From Polaribacter haliotis (lineage in GTDB: Bacteria > Bacteroidota > Bacteroidia > Flavobacteriales > Flavobacteriaceae), in contig NZ_CP061813.1 in NCBI RefSeq assembly GCF_014784055.1, positions 2,304,001 through 2,368,000 on the forward strand: a stretch of DNA of 64,000 nucleotides, in the 5' to 3' direction. Below are positions 17,200 to 25,527 of this stretch, piece by piece (within the stretch, counting starts at the first letter, position 1; every line of letters begins with the position of its first letter). Position numbers and translations under genes: made by a program. Under the pieces are notes generated by a model. The model did no database searches and had not been told where the DNA came from. It saw nothing but the letters and a program-made list of their open reading frames with translations.

Positions 17200-17259
17200 A
17201 TTTTTCGACTATCCCTGAGCTCAGGGATGCGTATCCCTGAGCTCAGGGATGCGAAAAAT
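17200..17259. repeat. Nested palindromic repeat (REP/BIME-like)
   Basis: Two identical perfect 18-bp palindromes, ATCCCTGAGCTCAGGGAT, lie at 17211-17228 and 17233-17250, 22 bp centre to centre. They are enclosed by complementary 8-bp arms, ATTTTTCG at 17200-17207 and CGAAAAAT at 17252-17259. The whole 60 bp can fold as one long hairpin or a three-way junction. A lone half site CAGGGAT follows at 17270-17276. Confidence 0.75.
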
Positions 17260-17371
17260 ATACGGTATTCAGGGATTGACAAGTACTTCTATAAGATATA
17301 TATTTACAACATCATAGTGTCATTTAATTTTGCATCCCCTACAAGCAGACCCCTAAATGTTAAATGAACAG

Positions 17372-17400
17372 AAAAAAACCCAAGATTTATCTTGGGTTTT
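17372..17400. terminator. Bidirectional terminator-like hairpin upstream of uup
   Basis: AAAACCCAAGAT (17375-17386) pairs with ATCTTGGGTTTT (17389-17400), flanked by A and T tracts. No plus-strand gene ends nearby. Confidence 0.75.
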
Positions 17401-17485
17401 CTCGTTTATAGAACTTTTTATTGATAAATATGTTTCTTAAAAAATAATTGATAGATAAACCCAACTGAACGCCATCGTTTTTTCG

Positions 17486-17493
17486 TTTCTTTG
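17486..17493 (+). promoter_or_regulatory. Promoter -7 box of uup
   Basis: TTTCTTTG is close to TAnnTTTG (one mismatch). Its TTG end is in frame with the gene but is taken as promoter; the ATG at 17509 is the likely start. Confidence 0.45.
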
Positions 17494-17508
17494 CAAAAAA
17501 GAAGATTA

Positions 17509-19377
17509 ATGAACTATTTATCAGTAGAAAATATCTCTAAATCCTATGGAGAGCGTGTTTTGTTTGAAGACATTTCTTTTGGAATTAATAAAGATCAAAA
17601 AGTTGCTTTTGTTGCAAAAAATGGAAGTGGTAAAACCTCTATATTAAATATTATTGCTGGTTTAGATGTACCAGATACTGGACAAATAGTAACCCGTAAA
17701 GATATTTCTATTGCTTATTTAGCTCAAAATGATGAGTTGGATAAAAACCTAACCATCGAAGAAACCATTTTCGCGACAGATAACAAGATTCTTTCTATTG
17801 TAAATCAATATGAAAAAGCTTTAAAAAACTTGGATGATACAGATGCATACCAAACTGCATTTGAGCAAATGGAGCAATTTAATGCTTGGGATTTTGAGAC
17901 ACAATACCGTCAAATTTTATCGAAATTAAAATTAGAAGATTTATCGTTAAAAGTAGGTAAACTTTCTGGTGGACAAAGAAAAAGACTTAGCTTGGCAATT
18001 GTTCTAATTAACAAACCAGATTTATTAATTTTAGATGAACCAACCAATCATTTAGATTTAGAGATGATAGAATGGTTGGAAGCTTTTTTCGCCAAAGAGA
18101 AAATTACCTTATTTATGGTTACTCACGACCGTTATTTTTTAGAACGTGTTTGTAACGAAATTTTAGAACTAGATGAAGGTAAAATCTATAAATACAAAGG
18201 AAATTACTCTTATTACCTTCAAAATAAAGAAGAGCGTTTGGCTTTAGAAGCTACCAATTTAAGCAAAGCGAAAAGCTTGTTTAAAAAAGAATTAGATTGG
18301 ATGCGAAAGCAACCAAAAGCAAGAACCACAAAGTCGAAATCGAGAACAGACGATTTTTATCAAATTAAAGAAAAAGCACACCAACGCAGAAAAGACCATC
18401 AAGTTCAGTTAGAAATAAATATGGAACGTTTGGGAAGCAAAATTTTAGAGCTTCATAAAGTGTACAAATCTTTTGGAAACAAGAAAATTTTAGATGGTTT
18501 CGATTATGTTTTTAAACGTGGAGAACGTGTTGGAATTATTGGTAAAAACGGAACAGGAAAATCGTCCTTTTTAAATATTATTACAGAAAAAGCACCATTA
18601 GATGGTGGAAAAGTTGTTTTGGGTGAAACTGTAAAATTCGGTTATTACACACAAGCTGGTATCGAAATTAAAGAAGGACAAAAAGTAATTGAGGTTGTAA
18701 AAGAATTTGGAGAATTTATTCCACTTTCTAAAGGAAGAAAAATTTCTGCATCACAATTATTAGAACGTTTTCTGTTTGATAAAAAGAAACAATACGATTT
18801 TGTTGAAAAACTTTCTGGAGGAGAACAAAAGCGTTTGTATTTGTGTGCTGTTTTAATTCAGAATCCAAATTTTTTAATTTTAGATGAGCCCACAAACGAT
18901 TTGGATGTTGTTACGTTAAATGTTTTAGAAAATTTCTTATTAGATTTTCCAGGAAACTTATTGGTGGTTTCTCACGACCGTTATTTTATGGATAAAATTG
19001 TAGACGCACTTTTCGTTTTTAGAGGCGAAGGTGTTGTCGAAAATTTCCCTGGAAATTATTCCGATTTTAGAGCGTATGATAGTTCTAGTAATAATGAAAG
19101 TGTAAAAGTAATTGCTGAAAAACCTGTTGAGAAAAAGGTAGAAAAAAAAGCAACGAAATCAGGCTTAAGTTTTAATGAAAAAAGAGAGTTTGGTGGTTTA
19201 GAAGTAGAAATAGAAAGACTTCAAAAAAGAAAAGCAACGATTGAAAATCAGTTTTTGAATGTAGAAATAGAGCCAGATGATATCGCAAAGAAATCTGAAG
19301 AATTACAAGAAATTATTAATGCTCTAGAACAGAAAGAAGAGCGTTGGTTAGAGCTTTCTATGTTATTGGAAGATTAG
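17509..19377 (+). CDS. uup: ABC-F family ATPase, Uup type
   Basis: A 622-residue soluble ABC-F protein with two ATP-binding cassettes and no membrane domain. Cassette 1 has Walker A AKNGSGKTS, signature LSGGQRKRLSLA and Walker B LLILDEPTNHLD. Cassette 2 has GKNGTGKSS, LSGGEQKRLYLC and FLILDEPTNDLD. The linker (about 235-310) is rich in basic residues (RKQPKARTTKSKSR), and the C-terminal extension (KSGLSFNEKREFGGLE and the following coiled coil) is the DNA-binding CTD of Uup. Uup acts on ribosomes and in suppressing precise transposon excision and replication-stress phenotypes, as known for the E. coli protein. I chose ATG 17509 over TTG 17491. Confidence 0.9.
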   Translation: MNYLSVENISKSYGERVLFEDISFGINKDQKVAFVAKNGSGKTSILNIIAGLDVPDTGQIVTRKDISIAYLAQNDELDKNLTIEETIFATDNKILSIVNQYEKALKNLDDTDAYQTAFEQMEQFNAWDFETQYRQILSKLKLEDLSLKVGKLSGGQRKRLSLAIVLINKPDLLILDEPTNHLDLEMIEWLEAFFAKEKITLFMVTHDRYFLERVCNEILELDEGKIYKYKGNYSYYLQNKEERLALEATNLSKAKSLFKKELDWMRKQPKARTTKSKSRTDDFYQIKEKAHQRRKDHQVQLEINMERLGSKILELHKVYKSFGNKKILDGFDYVFKRGERVGIIGKNGTGKSSFLNIITEKAPLDGGKVVLGETVKFGYYTQAGIEIKEGQKVIEVVKEFGEFIPLSKGRKISASQLLERFLFDKKKQYDFVEKLSGGEQKRLYLCAVLIQNPNFLILDEPTNDLDVVTLNVLENFLLDFPGNLLVVSHDRYFMDKIVDALFVFRGEGVVENFPGNYSDFRAYDSSSNNESVKVIAEKPVEKKVEKKATKSGLSFNEKREFGGLEVEIERLQKRKATIENQFLNVEIEPDDIAKKSEELQEIINALEQKEERWLELSMLLED

Positions 19378-19550
19378 GTTTTTATTTCACAGAGATTCAC
19401 AAAGAATTTTTCTGGTATGGACGGATTTCAAAGGTTTTTATGAATAGTTACACAGAAATTCAAGGAAGTATTTCACGAAGTTTCTCAGAGTTTTCTAGAA
19501 CTGAGTTTTTACAGCAGAGTATTTTCTCCTTTAAGAAATTAAAGGAATCA
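19378..19550. repeat. Degenerate CACAGAGATTCACA-type repeats between convergent genes
   Basis: The 173-bp gap between uup and the exonuclease gene contains TTTCACAGAGATTCACAAAG at 19385-19404 and a related but diverged ACACAGAAATTCAAGGAAG block near 19450. Similar degenerate direct repeats occur between genes in many Bacteroidota. No terminator hairpin is obvious. Confidence 0.4.
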
Positions 19551-20270
19551 TTAATTTACACTTATAATATCTTTTGCTTCTAATAAGTTTTCGTTATTAA
19601 AACGCAGTAAAACTTGTGCTACAGCAATGGTATCTTTTTCGCAATAGGTAACAATTCGTTCGATGTTTTTTTCTTTGTAATAAACGCCTGCAACTTCACT
19701 ACCATCAATATCGTCTTTTGGTGAAGGAATTCCTAAAATGGAAGTTAGTAATTTTAAAGAAGTATAATGTTTATAATCGCCAAATTTCCACAATTCTAAG
19801 GTATCTAAATGAGGTACTTCCCATGGTTTTTTACCAAATAAATTTAGCTTTTTGGGGAGTTCTATTTGGTGGACAATCATTCTTCTGGCGATAAAAGGAA
19901 AATCGAATTCTTTTCCATTGTGTGCACACAAAACGTTAGAAGCTTTCGAAAAATGTTTGTTTAAAAGATTTTTAAAATCTACAAGAATTTTATGCTCATC
20001 ATCACCAAAAAAAGAGGTAATTCTCAATTGATTCCTTCCTTCAACCTCTACAAAATAACCAGCAGAAATACATATTATTTTTCCGAATTCTGCCCAAATA
20101 CCTGCTCTTTCATAAAATTCTTCGGCAGTAAATTCTTCTTTTCTTTGGTATTGTGTTTTCTTCTCGAAAAGTGTTTGCATTTCTTTAGATACAGAGCTCC
20201 AATGTTCTTCTTGTGGAACAGTTTCAATATCTAAAAATAAGATATTATTCAATTTTACTTTTAAATTCAT
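19551..20270 (-). CDS. Predicted 3'-5' exonuclease, RNase H-like (DEDD) fold
   Basis: A 239-residue protein of the RNase H-like 3'-5' exonuclease superfamily (the PolB-like predicted exonuclease group). Motif I is LFLDIETVPQ (Asp/Glu at about 14-16), motif II is LCAHNGKEFDFPFIARR (Asp about 120), and motif III is VTYCEKDTIAVAQVLLRF (Asp about 215). Together these give the DEDD metal-binding set; with Tyr at the fourth position it is DEDDy-like. It would act on single-stranded ends in DNA repair; the exact substrate is unknown. It is a single-gene unit separated from its right neighbour by a terminator. Confidence 0.82.
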   Translation of the reverse strand: MNLKVKLNNILFLDIETVPQEEHWSSVSKEMQTLFEKKTQYQRKEEFTAEEFYERAGIWAEFGKIICISAGYFVEVEGRNQLRITSFFGDDEHKILVDFKNLLNKHFSKASNVLCAHNGKEFDFPFIARRMIVHQIELPKKLNLFGKKPWEVPHLDTLELWKFGDYKHYTSLKLLTSILGIPSPKDDIDGSEVAGVYYKEKNIERIVTYCEKDTIAVAQVLLRFNNENLLEAKDIISVN

Positions 20271-20305
20271 CTTTCTCTTTTTTCTACTCTAAAGATACTG
20301 AAAAT

Positions 20306-20335
20306 AAAAAAGCTCCGAAAATTCGGAGCTTTTTT
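20306..20335. terminator. Bidirectional intrinsic terminator
   Basis: AAAAAAGCTCCGAA (20306-20319) pairs with TTCGGAGCTTTTTT (20322-20335), with almost no loop. It ends the T9SS cargo gene on the minus strand. Confidence 0.85.
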
Positions 20336-20356
20336 ATTAAAAAAACAATTAGAAAA

Positions 20357-22414
20357 TTATCTAATTACCAATTTTTTAGTTGCTGTTTTTCCTTCTTCAG
20401 TAACTTTTAAAATATAAATTCCTGAGCTAATTGTAGAAACATCTAAAGTAGATTTTGTTCCTGTAAAACTAGATGATAATACATTTTTACCTAAAACATT
20501 AAAAATAGCGACTTGCTTCTTACTTGAATTACTAGAAGTAATTGTAAACTCGTTATTAGTAATTGGATTTGGGTAAGTTGTAAAACCTTCTATCTCATTT
20601 CTACTTACAGATGCTGTACCTTCTTTTGGTGTAACTTCTGCCCAAGAGTTAGAAATTCTTAAAGCATCTATTTCAATAAATGGTGTTTCACTATTTGAAT
20701 CTTGTCTTAATACAAAAAGATTAATTGAAGCTGGTGGGTTAGAATCTGTTGATGAAAGTGTAGCTGCTGGAGTTGTACCTTCAAAAGAAGAAGCAGCTGG
20801 GTTAATCCATGTACTAACCATTGCATTATCCATGTCATAAGCCATTACAACAAAAATAACCTCATTTAACTCATAAGTACCAGAAGTAAATGTTGGGTTA
20901 GAGCTTTCTGTACCATATCCAATATCAAAAGTTGTTTCACCAGTTCCTGTTCCTGGATTTGGTCTTACCCAGAATCTTGCATCATAACCACTTGTACTAC
21001 CTGCTAAGGCTGCTATATAACCTCCATCAGTTAAATCTGGAGCAGTATTCGTTTGAAATGCTGTAACTTTTAATAAAAAAGACGCATAAACTGTACCTGA
21101 ATTTATATCTTTAAATGATGTGTAAGTTTCTGAGCCAGATTCATCAAACTTAAGTAAATTACCTGTTGAAGCTTTTAAACCTGTGTAATCTAAATTCCCA
21201 GTTGCAACTAACATATCATCACCAGAATTTAACTTTGTCCAAGCTGATTCGTCTCCTAAAATTGCTCCATCAGCGTAATCAAAATCTTCAATTACCGGAA
21301 AAGCGATACAAGTTGGGCTAGAAATATTTCTTGTTAAATCACAGTTACTATTAGCAACGTCTCCTTTAAGTGTGAAAGCAACATCTGTACCTTCTGCAAT
21401 ACCAGAAATAGTTATAGTACCAGAAGCACTAGTAGATGGATTATCTCCACCAATGGTTCCAGAATCTGCTGTTAAAGTATAGGTTGATGTATTACCTCCA
21501 GTAAATGGAATTGAAACATCATAAGTATCAACACCTGCTGTTTCTGCAACGCACGTACTTGTATAATTATCTAACATAATATCACAAGGAAAGTCCACAG
21601 AAAAAGAAACTATAGCCTCTACTTTAGGAGATAAAGAAGCTCCACTATTATCAACCAATTCAGCAGTAATAGTGTAAGATTTACCAGCCTCTACTGTTGC
21701 AGATTCTGGAGTAGTAGTAAATATATTCTTAGTACCAGGAGCCTCGCCTGAAGCCTGAAGTGTTCCTTTAATATAACCATCTCCAGTATTATCGCTCATT
21801 TCTGAACCATTATCTCCTGAAAGGTTAAAGTTTGAAATAGACAAAGTTATTGGAACTTCTGTAGTAGATCCAGAAAAAACCTGATTTTCAGATGGATTAG
21901 TTATTGCTATTGTTGGATCAGAACTTGGAGCAGTCCAAGTAATATCGTCTAAAATAACTTGTTTTGACGTTATATTCTTTATTTCAATAACAACGTTTCC
22001 AGTTACATTTATTCCAGGGACAGTAAAAATATGTTCATCTGTATCATCAAAAGCTATAGATGTTCCTTTAGAAACTCCATTAATAAACAGTTCTACTTGC
22101 CTGTTTCCACCACCAGTAAATCCTTTATAAAGTTTAACTGAAAAATCTCCAATTCCACCAGAGATAGCACTAGAAGTAATCTTACTATCGTCAGAACTTC
22201 TTCTTAACATTAATGCAGGTGCAGTAACCCCTGCAGTCCCAGCATCGTCTCTTGAAGCAACATAAGACCAAGTTATTCCACCTTCTCCAACAAAGCTATT
22301 ATCAGCATACGAAGTTGTTGCATTTGAATTTGTAAATGGTTCTGCACCCTGCCCTAAAGATAAAAGACTAAAGCAAAGCGTTAAAATAAAAGTAAATAAG
22401 TAATTTTTTTTCAT
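20357..22414 (-). CDS. T9SS type A cargo protein, multi-domain beta-sandwich
   Basis: A 685-residue secreted protein. It has a signal peptide (KKNYLFTFILTLCFSLLSLG), then a domain with carbohydrate-binding-like traits (EGGITWSYVASRDDAGTAG to VILDDITW, about 40-165). Ig-like and lamin-tail/choice-of-anchor-like segments rich in Thr/Ser/Asn/Gly follow, and the C-terminal type A sorting domain covers about 610-685 (EGFTTYPNPITNNEFTI, IFNVLGKNV, SGIYILKV and final KKLVIR). That last domain sends the protein through the type IX secretion system to the cell surface. No catalytic site is recognised; it may be an adhesin or a nuclease-associated accessory. Repeated DxDxDG-like turns are sparse. Confidence 0.87.
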   Translation of the reverse strand: MKKNYLFTFILTLCFSLLSLGQGAEPFTNSNATTSYADNSFVGEGGITWSYVASRDDAGTAGVTAPALMLRRSSDDSKITSSAISGGIGDFSVKLYKGFTGGGNRQVELFINGVSKGTSIAFDDTDEHIFTVPGINVTGNVVIEIKNITSKQVILDDITWTAPSSDPTIAITNPSENQVFSGSTTEVPITLSISNFNLSGDNGSEMSDNTGDGYIKGTLQASGEAPGTKNIFTTTPESATVEAGKSYTITAELVDNSGASLSPKVEAIVSFSVDFPCDIMLDNYTSTCVAETAGVDTYDVSIPFTGGNTSTYTLTADSGTIGGDNPSTSASGTITISGIAEGTDVAFTLKGDVANSNCDLTRNISSPTCIAFPVIEDFDYADGAILGDESAWTKLNSGDDMLVATGNLDYTGLKASTGNLLKFDESGSETYTSFKDINSGTVYASFLLKVTAFQTNTAPDLTDGGYIAALAGSTSGYDARFWVRPNPGTGTGETTFDIGYGTESSNPTFTSGTYELNEVIFVVMAYDMDNAMVSTWINPAASSFEGTTPAATLSSTDSNPPASINLFVLRQDSNSETPFIEIDALRISNSWAEVTPKEGTASVSRNEIEGFTTYPNPITNNEFTITSSNSSKKQVAIFNVLGKNVLSSSFTGTKSTLDVSTISSGIYILKVTEEGKTATKKLVIR

Positions 22415-22613
22415 AAGTAAAGGTTTAAATAATTTGATGCGTAAATATACAATTTTATGTGAATTATTTTGTTACTAAATTATTAACAATCTAATTATCA
22501 GTTAATAACTGTTTTACGAGTTTTTTAGTATTTTATTAGTTAAGGCAATGTTATATATAAGTCTTTTTAGATTAAATGTATGTTAAGAATGTTTATAGTT
22601 TAATAATTATAGC

Positions 22614-22621
22614 TATTTTTG
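22614..22621 (+). promoter_or_regulatory. Promoter -7 box of the two-component operon
   Basis: TATTTTTG fits TAnnTTTG. The ATG at 22647 lies 25 nt downstream of the box. No -33 TTG at the expected place. Confidence 0.45.
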
Positions 22622-22646
22622 AGACTAATTGATTTCAATTTAAGGT

Positions 22647-23345
22647 ATGAACAGTAGCGATATAAAAATTTTATTGGTAGACGACGAACCAGATATTATA
22701 GAAATAGTTGGTTATAACCTTAGAAACGAAGGCTATCAAGTTTTTACAGCAAGTAATGGACAAGAAGCCATAAAATCTGCCAAAAAAAACAATCCTCATT
22801 TGATTTTGTTAGATATAATGATGCCAGAAATGGATGGTATTGAGGCTTGTGAAAAAATTAGAAAAATTAGTTCTTTAGAAAATGTAATTATTTCTTTTTT
22901 AACTGCAAGAGGCGAAGATTATTCTCAGGTTGCTGGTTTTGAAGCTGGTGCAGACGACTATATTACCAAGCCAATTAAACCAAAAGTCTTAGTAAGTAAA
23001 GTAAAGTCTTTACTTAGAAGACTTAAAAATGAAAGCGAAAGTGATGAAACTTTTACTATCGGCGATATTGTAATCGATAGAGACGAATACGTAGTTTACA
23101 AAGCCGGAACAAGAATTTCTTTACCAAGAAAAGAATTTGAACTTTTTTCTTTACTAACATCTAAACCTGGAAAAGTTTTTAAACGTGAAGTAATTTTAGA
23201 TACAGTTTGGGGAAATGAAGTTGTTGTTGGTGGAAGAACTATTGATGTTCATATTAGAAAACTTCGAGAAAAAATTGGTGATGATCATTTTAAAACGGTT
23301 AAAGGCGTTGGTTATAAATTTGTTTTAGAAGGAGCTGATAAATAA
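22647..23345 (+). CDS. OmpR/PhoB-type response regulator
   Basis: A 232-residue response regulator. The receiver domain (1-120) has the acidic pair in LLVDDEPD, the phosphorylated Asp in LILLDIMMPEMDG (about 55), the switch Thr in SFLTARGED and the Lys in ITKPIKPK. The C-terminal winged helix (about 135-228) has SLPRKEFELFSLL, WGNEVVVGGRTIDVHIRKLREKIG and KTVKGVGYKF, typical of OmpR/PhoB. The kinase gene begins 10 bp downstream. In Bacteroidota this pair most resembles PhoB/PhoR, which respond to phosphate, but no pho gene is nearby, so that role is inference. Confidence 0.92.
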   Translation: MNSSDIKILLVDDEPDIIEIVGYNLRNEGYQVFTASNGQEAIKSAKKNNPHLILLDIMMPEMDGIEACEKIRKISSLENVIISFLTARGEDYSQVAGFEAGADDYITKPIKPKVLVSKVKSLLRRLKNESESDETFTIGDIVIDRDEYVVYKAGTRISLPRKEFELFSLLTSKPGKVFKREVILDTVWGNEVVVGGRTIDVHIRKLREKIGDDHFKTVKGVGYKFVLEGADK

Positions 23346-23355
23346 ACTTCTTTGA

Positions 23356-24396
23356 ATGAAATTTAAAAGAACTTACTCATATGCACTTTGGTCTGCAGTA
23401 TATTTAACATTGCTTTCGGTTATTGTTGCAACAATTTCTTATTTCGTTATAGTTAAGCATTTAGGAATAGGAGCTGTAATAATTTCTATTATTGTGCTTT
23501 TTATCATCTCTTTTTTTATTATACAATATAGAGCAGAACATTTTATTTATAGACGTTTAAAAAAGATTTACGAAGACGTTTCTATTTTAGATGTAAAAGA
23601 TTTACGAAGAGATTCTGTAACCACAGATATTGATAAACTTTCCAAAAGGATGCAAAAATTTGTGGAAGGTAAACGTATGGAAATAAAAAACTTAACAGAA
23701 AGAGATTCTTTTAGAAGAGATTTTTTAGGAAACGTTGCTCACGAATTAAAAACACCACTTTTTACGGTACAAGGTTATATTCTAACACTTTTAGAAGGTG
23801 CAGGAAATGACAAAGAAATAAGAAAAAAATACTTAGAAAGAGCCAACAAAGGTGTAGAAAGATTGGTTGCAGTAACCAAAGATTTGGATATGATTGCCAA
23901 GTTAGAAACAGATGGTTTAAAAATAAATATTGAGGTTTTAAATATCTTAGAATTGATACAAAATGTATTCGATTTATTCGAAATGAAAGCCAAAAAGAGA
24001 AATATTACTCTAAAATTCGATCGTGTTTACGAGTTTCCTGTTTTTGTAAAAGGTGATGTCGAAAAAATTGAGCAAGTATTAATTAATTTGGTAGTAAATT
24101 CTATAAAATACGGAAAACCAAATGGAACTACAGTTATAGCAATAGATAGCTATAATAAAAGTAAATATGTAGTTCGAGTTGCAGATAATGGTGAAGGAAT
24201 TAAACAACAACATTTACCTCGTTTATTCGAACGCTTTTACAGAGTAGACCAAAGTAGATCTCGTGAACAAGGAGGTTCTGGATTGGGTTTATCTATCGTA
24301 AAACATATTGTGGAAGCACATGACCAAACCATTTTTTTAAAGAGTACTTATGGTGAAGGCTCAGAGTTTTCTTTTACGATGGAAAAGGCGATATAA
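23356..24396 (+). CDS. Sensor histidine kinase, PhoR-like
   Basis: A 346-residue membrane kinase with two membrane helices (about 10-30 and 38-55) and no large periplasmic domain, so it may sense the membrane or a partner. The dimerisation domain has GNVAHELKTPLFTVQGYI (phosphorylated His about 128). The ATP-binding domain has VNLVVNSIKYGKPNG (N box), RVADNGEGI (G1), RLFERFYRVDQSRSREQGGSG (F box) and LGLSIVKHIV (G2). It follows its response regulator in one operon. Its last 36 bases overlap the 3' end of the convergent glycosyltransferase gene with no terminator in between. Confidence 0.92.
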   Translation: MKFKRTYSYALWSAVYLTLLSVIVATISYFVIVKHLGIGAVIISIIVLFIISFFIIQYRAEHFIYRRLKKIYEDVSILDVKDLRRDSVTTDIDKLSKRMQKFVEGKRMEIKNLTERDSFRRDFLGNVAHELKTPLFTVQGYILTLLEGAGNDKEIRKKYLERANKGVERLVAVTKDLDMIAKLETDGLKINIEVLNILELIQNVFDLFEMKAKKRNITLKFDRVYEFPVFVKGDVEKIEQVLINLVVNSIKYGKPNGTTVIAIDSYNKSKYVVRVADNGEGIKQQHLPRLFERFYRVDQSRSREQGGSGLGLSIVKHIVEAHDQTIFLKSTYGEGSEFSFTMEKAI

Positions 24397-25416
24397 ATCC
24401 TGGTTTATTTTAGTTTCTTCTGATTTTAAGCCACTATAATTTTCTGTTTCAACCAATCTTTCTGAAGTAAATAAATGTTCCTCACAAAAAGGAGCTAGCT
24501 TTTTAGATTTTAAATATCTCGCTAAATATTCCTGCTCTGGCTGGTTTTTAGTCGGAATTAAAAAAGCCTTTTTATTTAAAACTGCTAAATCTATTACCGA
24601 AGAATAACCAGATCTACAAACAACAACTCTACTTGAATTTAATAATTTATTTAGTTCTTCTGATAGTGCATAATTATAAAAAGTACAATTATTATTCGTC
24701 CATTTTTTTTGAATTTTCTCTACTTTCCCTAAGACAAAAACTATTTTTCTTTTATCGTTATTAAATGCTGAAATTAATCTTTCTTCCAAATATGTTCTGT
24801 TGGGTTCTGGGCCAGAAAGCAAGACTAAAACATCTATATTTTTAGATGTTTCTAGTTTTTTGAATCGGCTTAAAACACCAATAAATTTTTGATTCACATT
24901 TCTTTTGGAAGTTGATAATTTTCCTGAAAATTCTGAATTTAGATTGTCAGGAACCCAGCATTCATCAAACCTTTTTATTATTTTTTGATGAATTTTACTG
25001 GTAAAAAAAGTGGTAACATTCGATAGAATATTAATCTGGTGCGTAATGTAAATAGAAGTTACTTTTTTGCTTCTTACTCCAAAACGATTATCGGAAATAA
25101 TGCCAACAACATCAGTATTTTTATCAATATAAAGTTGAATTATTTTTTTCTCTAACTGGATTGCTCTAAAAATTCTTGGAAGTTGAAGAAATAAATTCTT
25201 CTTTAAATTTTTTCCGTATTTAATTTTATAGGAAGATAATTTTAAAGTTTCTAAAGAAGGGAATTCTTGTTGTAAAAACCCTAAAGCTTTTCCATCTGAT
25301 GCGATTATTGGTGTAAAATTATTTTCTAATAATGCATTAATAATTGGCACACATCGCGAAGCATGTCCTAGACCCCAATTTAATGGCGCAACAATTATTT
25401 TTTTTTTATTTGTCAT
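24361..25416 (-). CDS. GT-B-fold glycosyltransferase (UDP-glycosyltransferase-like)
   Basis: A 351-residue protein of the GT-B fold. N-terminal nucleotide-fold start IIVAPLNWGLGHASRCVPIINAL with the conserved GLGHASR turn (MurG/MGT-like), an interdomain ITHQINIL, and a C-terminal donor-binding half with VLVLLSGPEPNRTYLEERL and VVCRSGYSSVIDLAVLNKKA followed by PTKNQPEQEYLARYL, the pattern used to bind UDP-sugars. The acceptor is unknown; a glycolipid or surface glycan is plausible. It overlaps the histidine kinase gene tail-to-tail by 36 bp. It lies apart from the main polysaccharide locus with purD between them. Confidence 0.8.
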   Translation of the reverse strand: MTNKKKIIVAPLNWGLGHASRCVPIINALLENNFTPIIASDGKALGFLQQEFPSLETLKLSSYKIKYGKNLKKNLFLQLPRIFRAIQLEKKIIQLYIDKNTDVVGIISDNRFGVRSKKVTSIYITHQINILSNVTTFFTSKIHQKIIKRFDECWVPDNLNSEFSGKLSTSKRNVNQKFIGVLSRFKKLETSKNIDVLVLLSGPEPNRTYLEERLISAFNNDKRKIVFVLGKVEKIQKKWTNNNCTFYNYALSEELNKLLNSSRVVVCRSGYSSVIDLAVLNKKAFLIPTKNQPEQEYLARYLKSKKLAPFCEEHLFTSERLVETENYSGLKSEETKINQDLYRLFHRKRKL

Positions 25417-25527
25417 TCTTAGAAAATAGAAATCTTTAATTTTTTGGGATTTCTTTTCAGCAAGATTTTTATCAATAATTTTAGATAAATTCGATAAATA
25501 GATTGCTTCGTAACTCGCAAGGACTTT

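Larger units (their letters stand above)
16895..17508. other. 614-bp intergenic island between divergent genes
   Basis: No convincing gene is present. It holds two bidirectional terminator hairpins (17162-17190 and 17372-17400), a nested palindromic structure (17200-17259), a lone -7-like box TAATTTTG (17325-17332) and, at the right end, the promoter of uup. Terminators between two divergent promoters have no obvious client gene, so a small RNA, an attenuated leader or a lost gene is likely. Confidence 0.6.
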
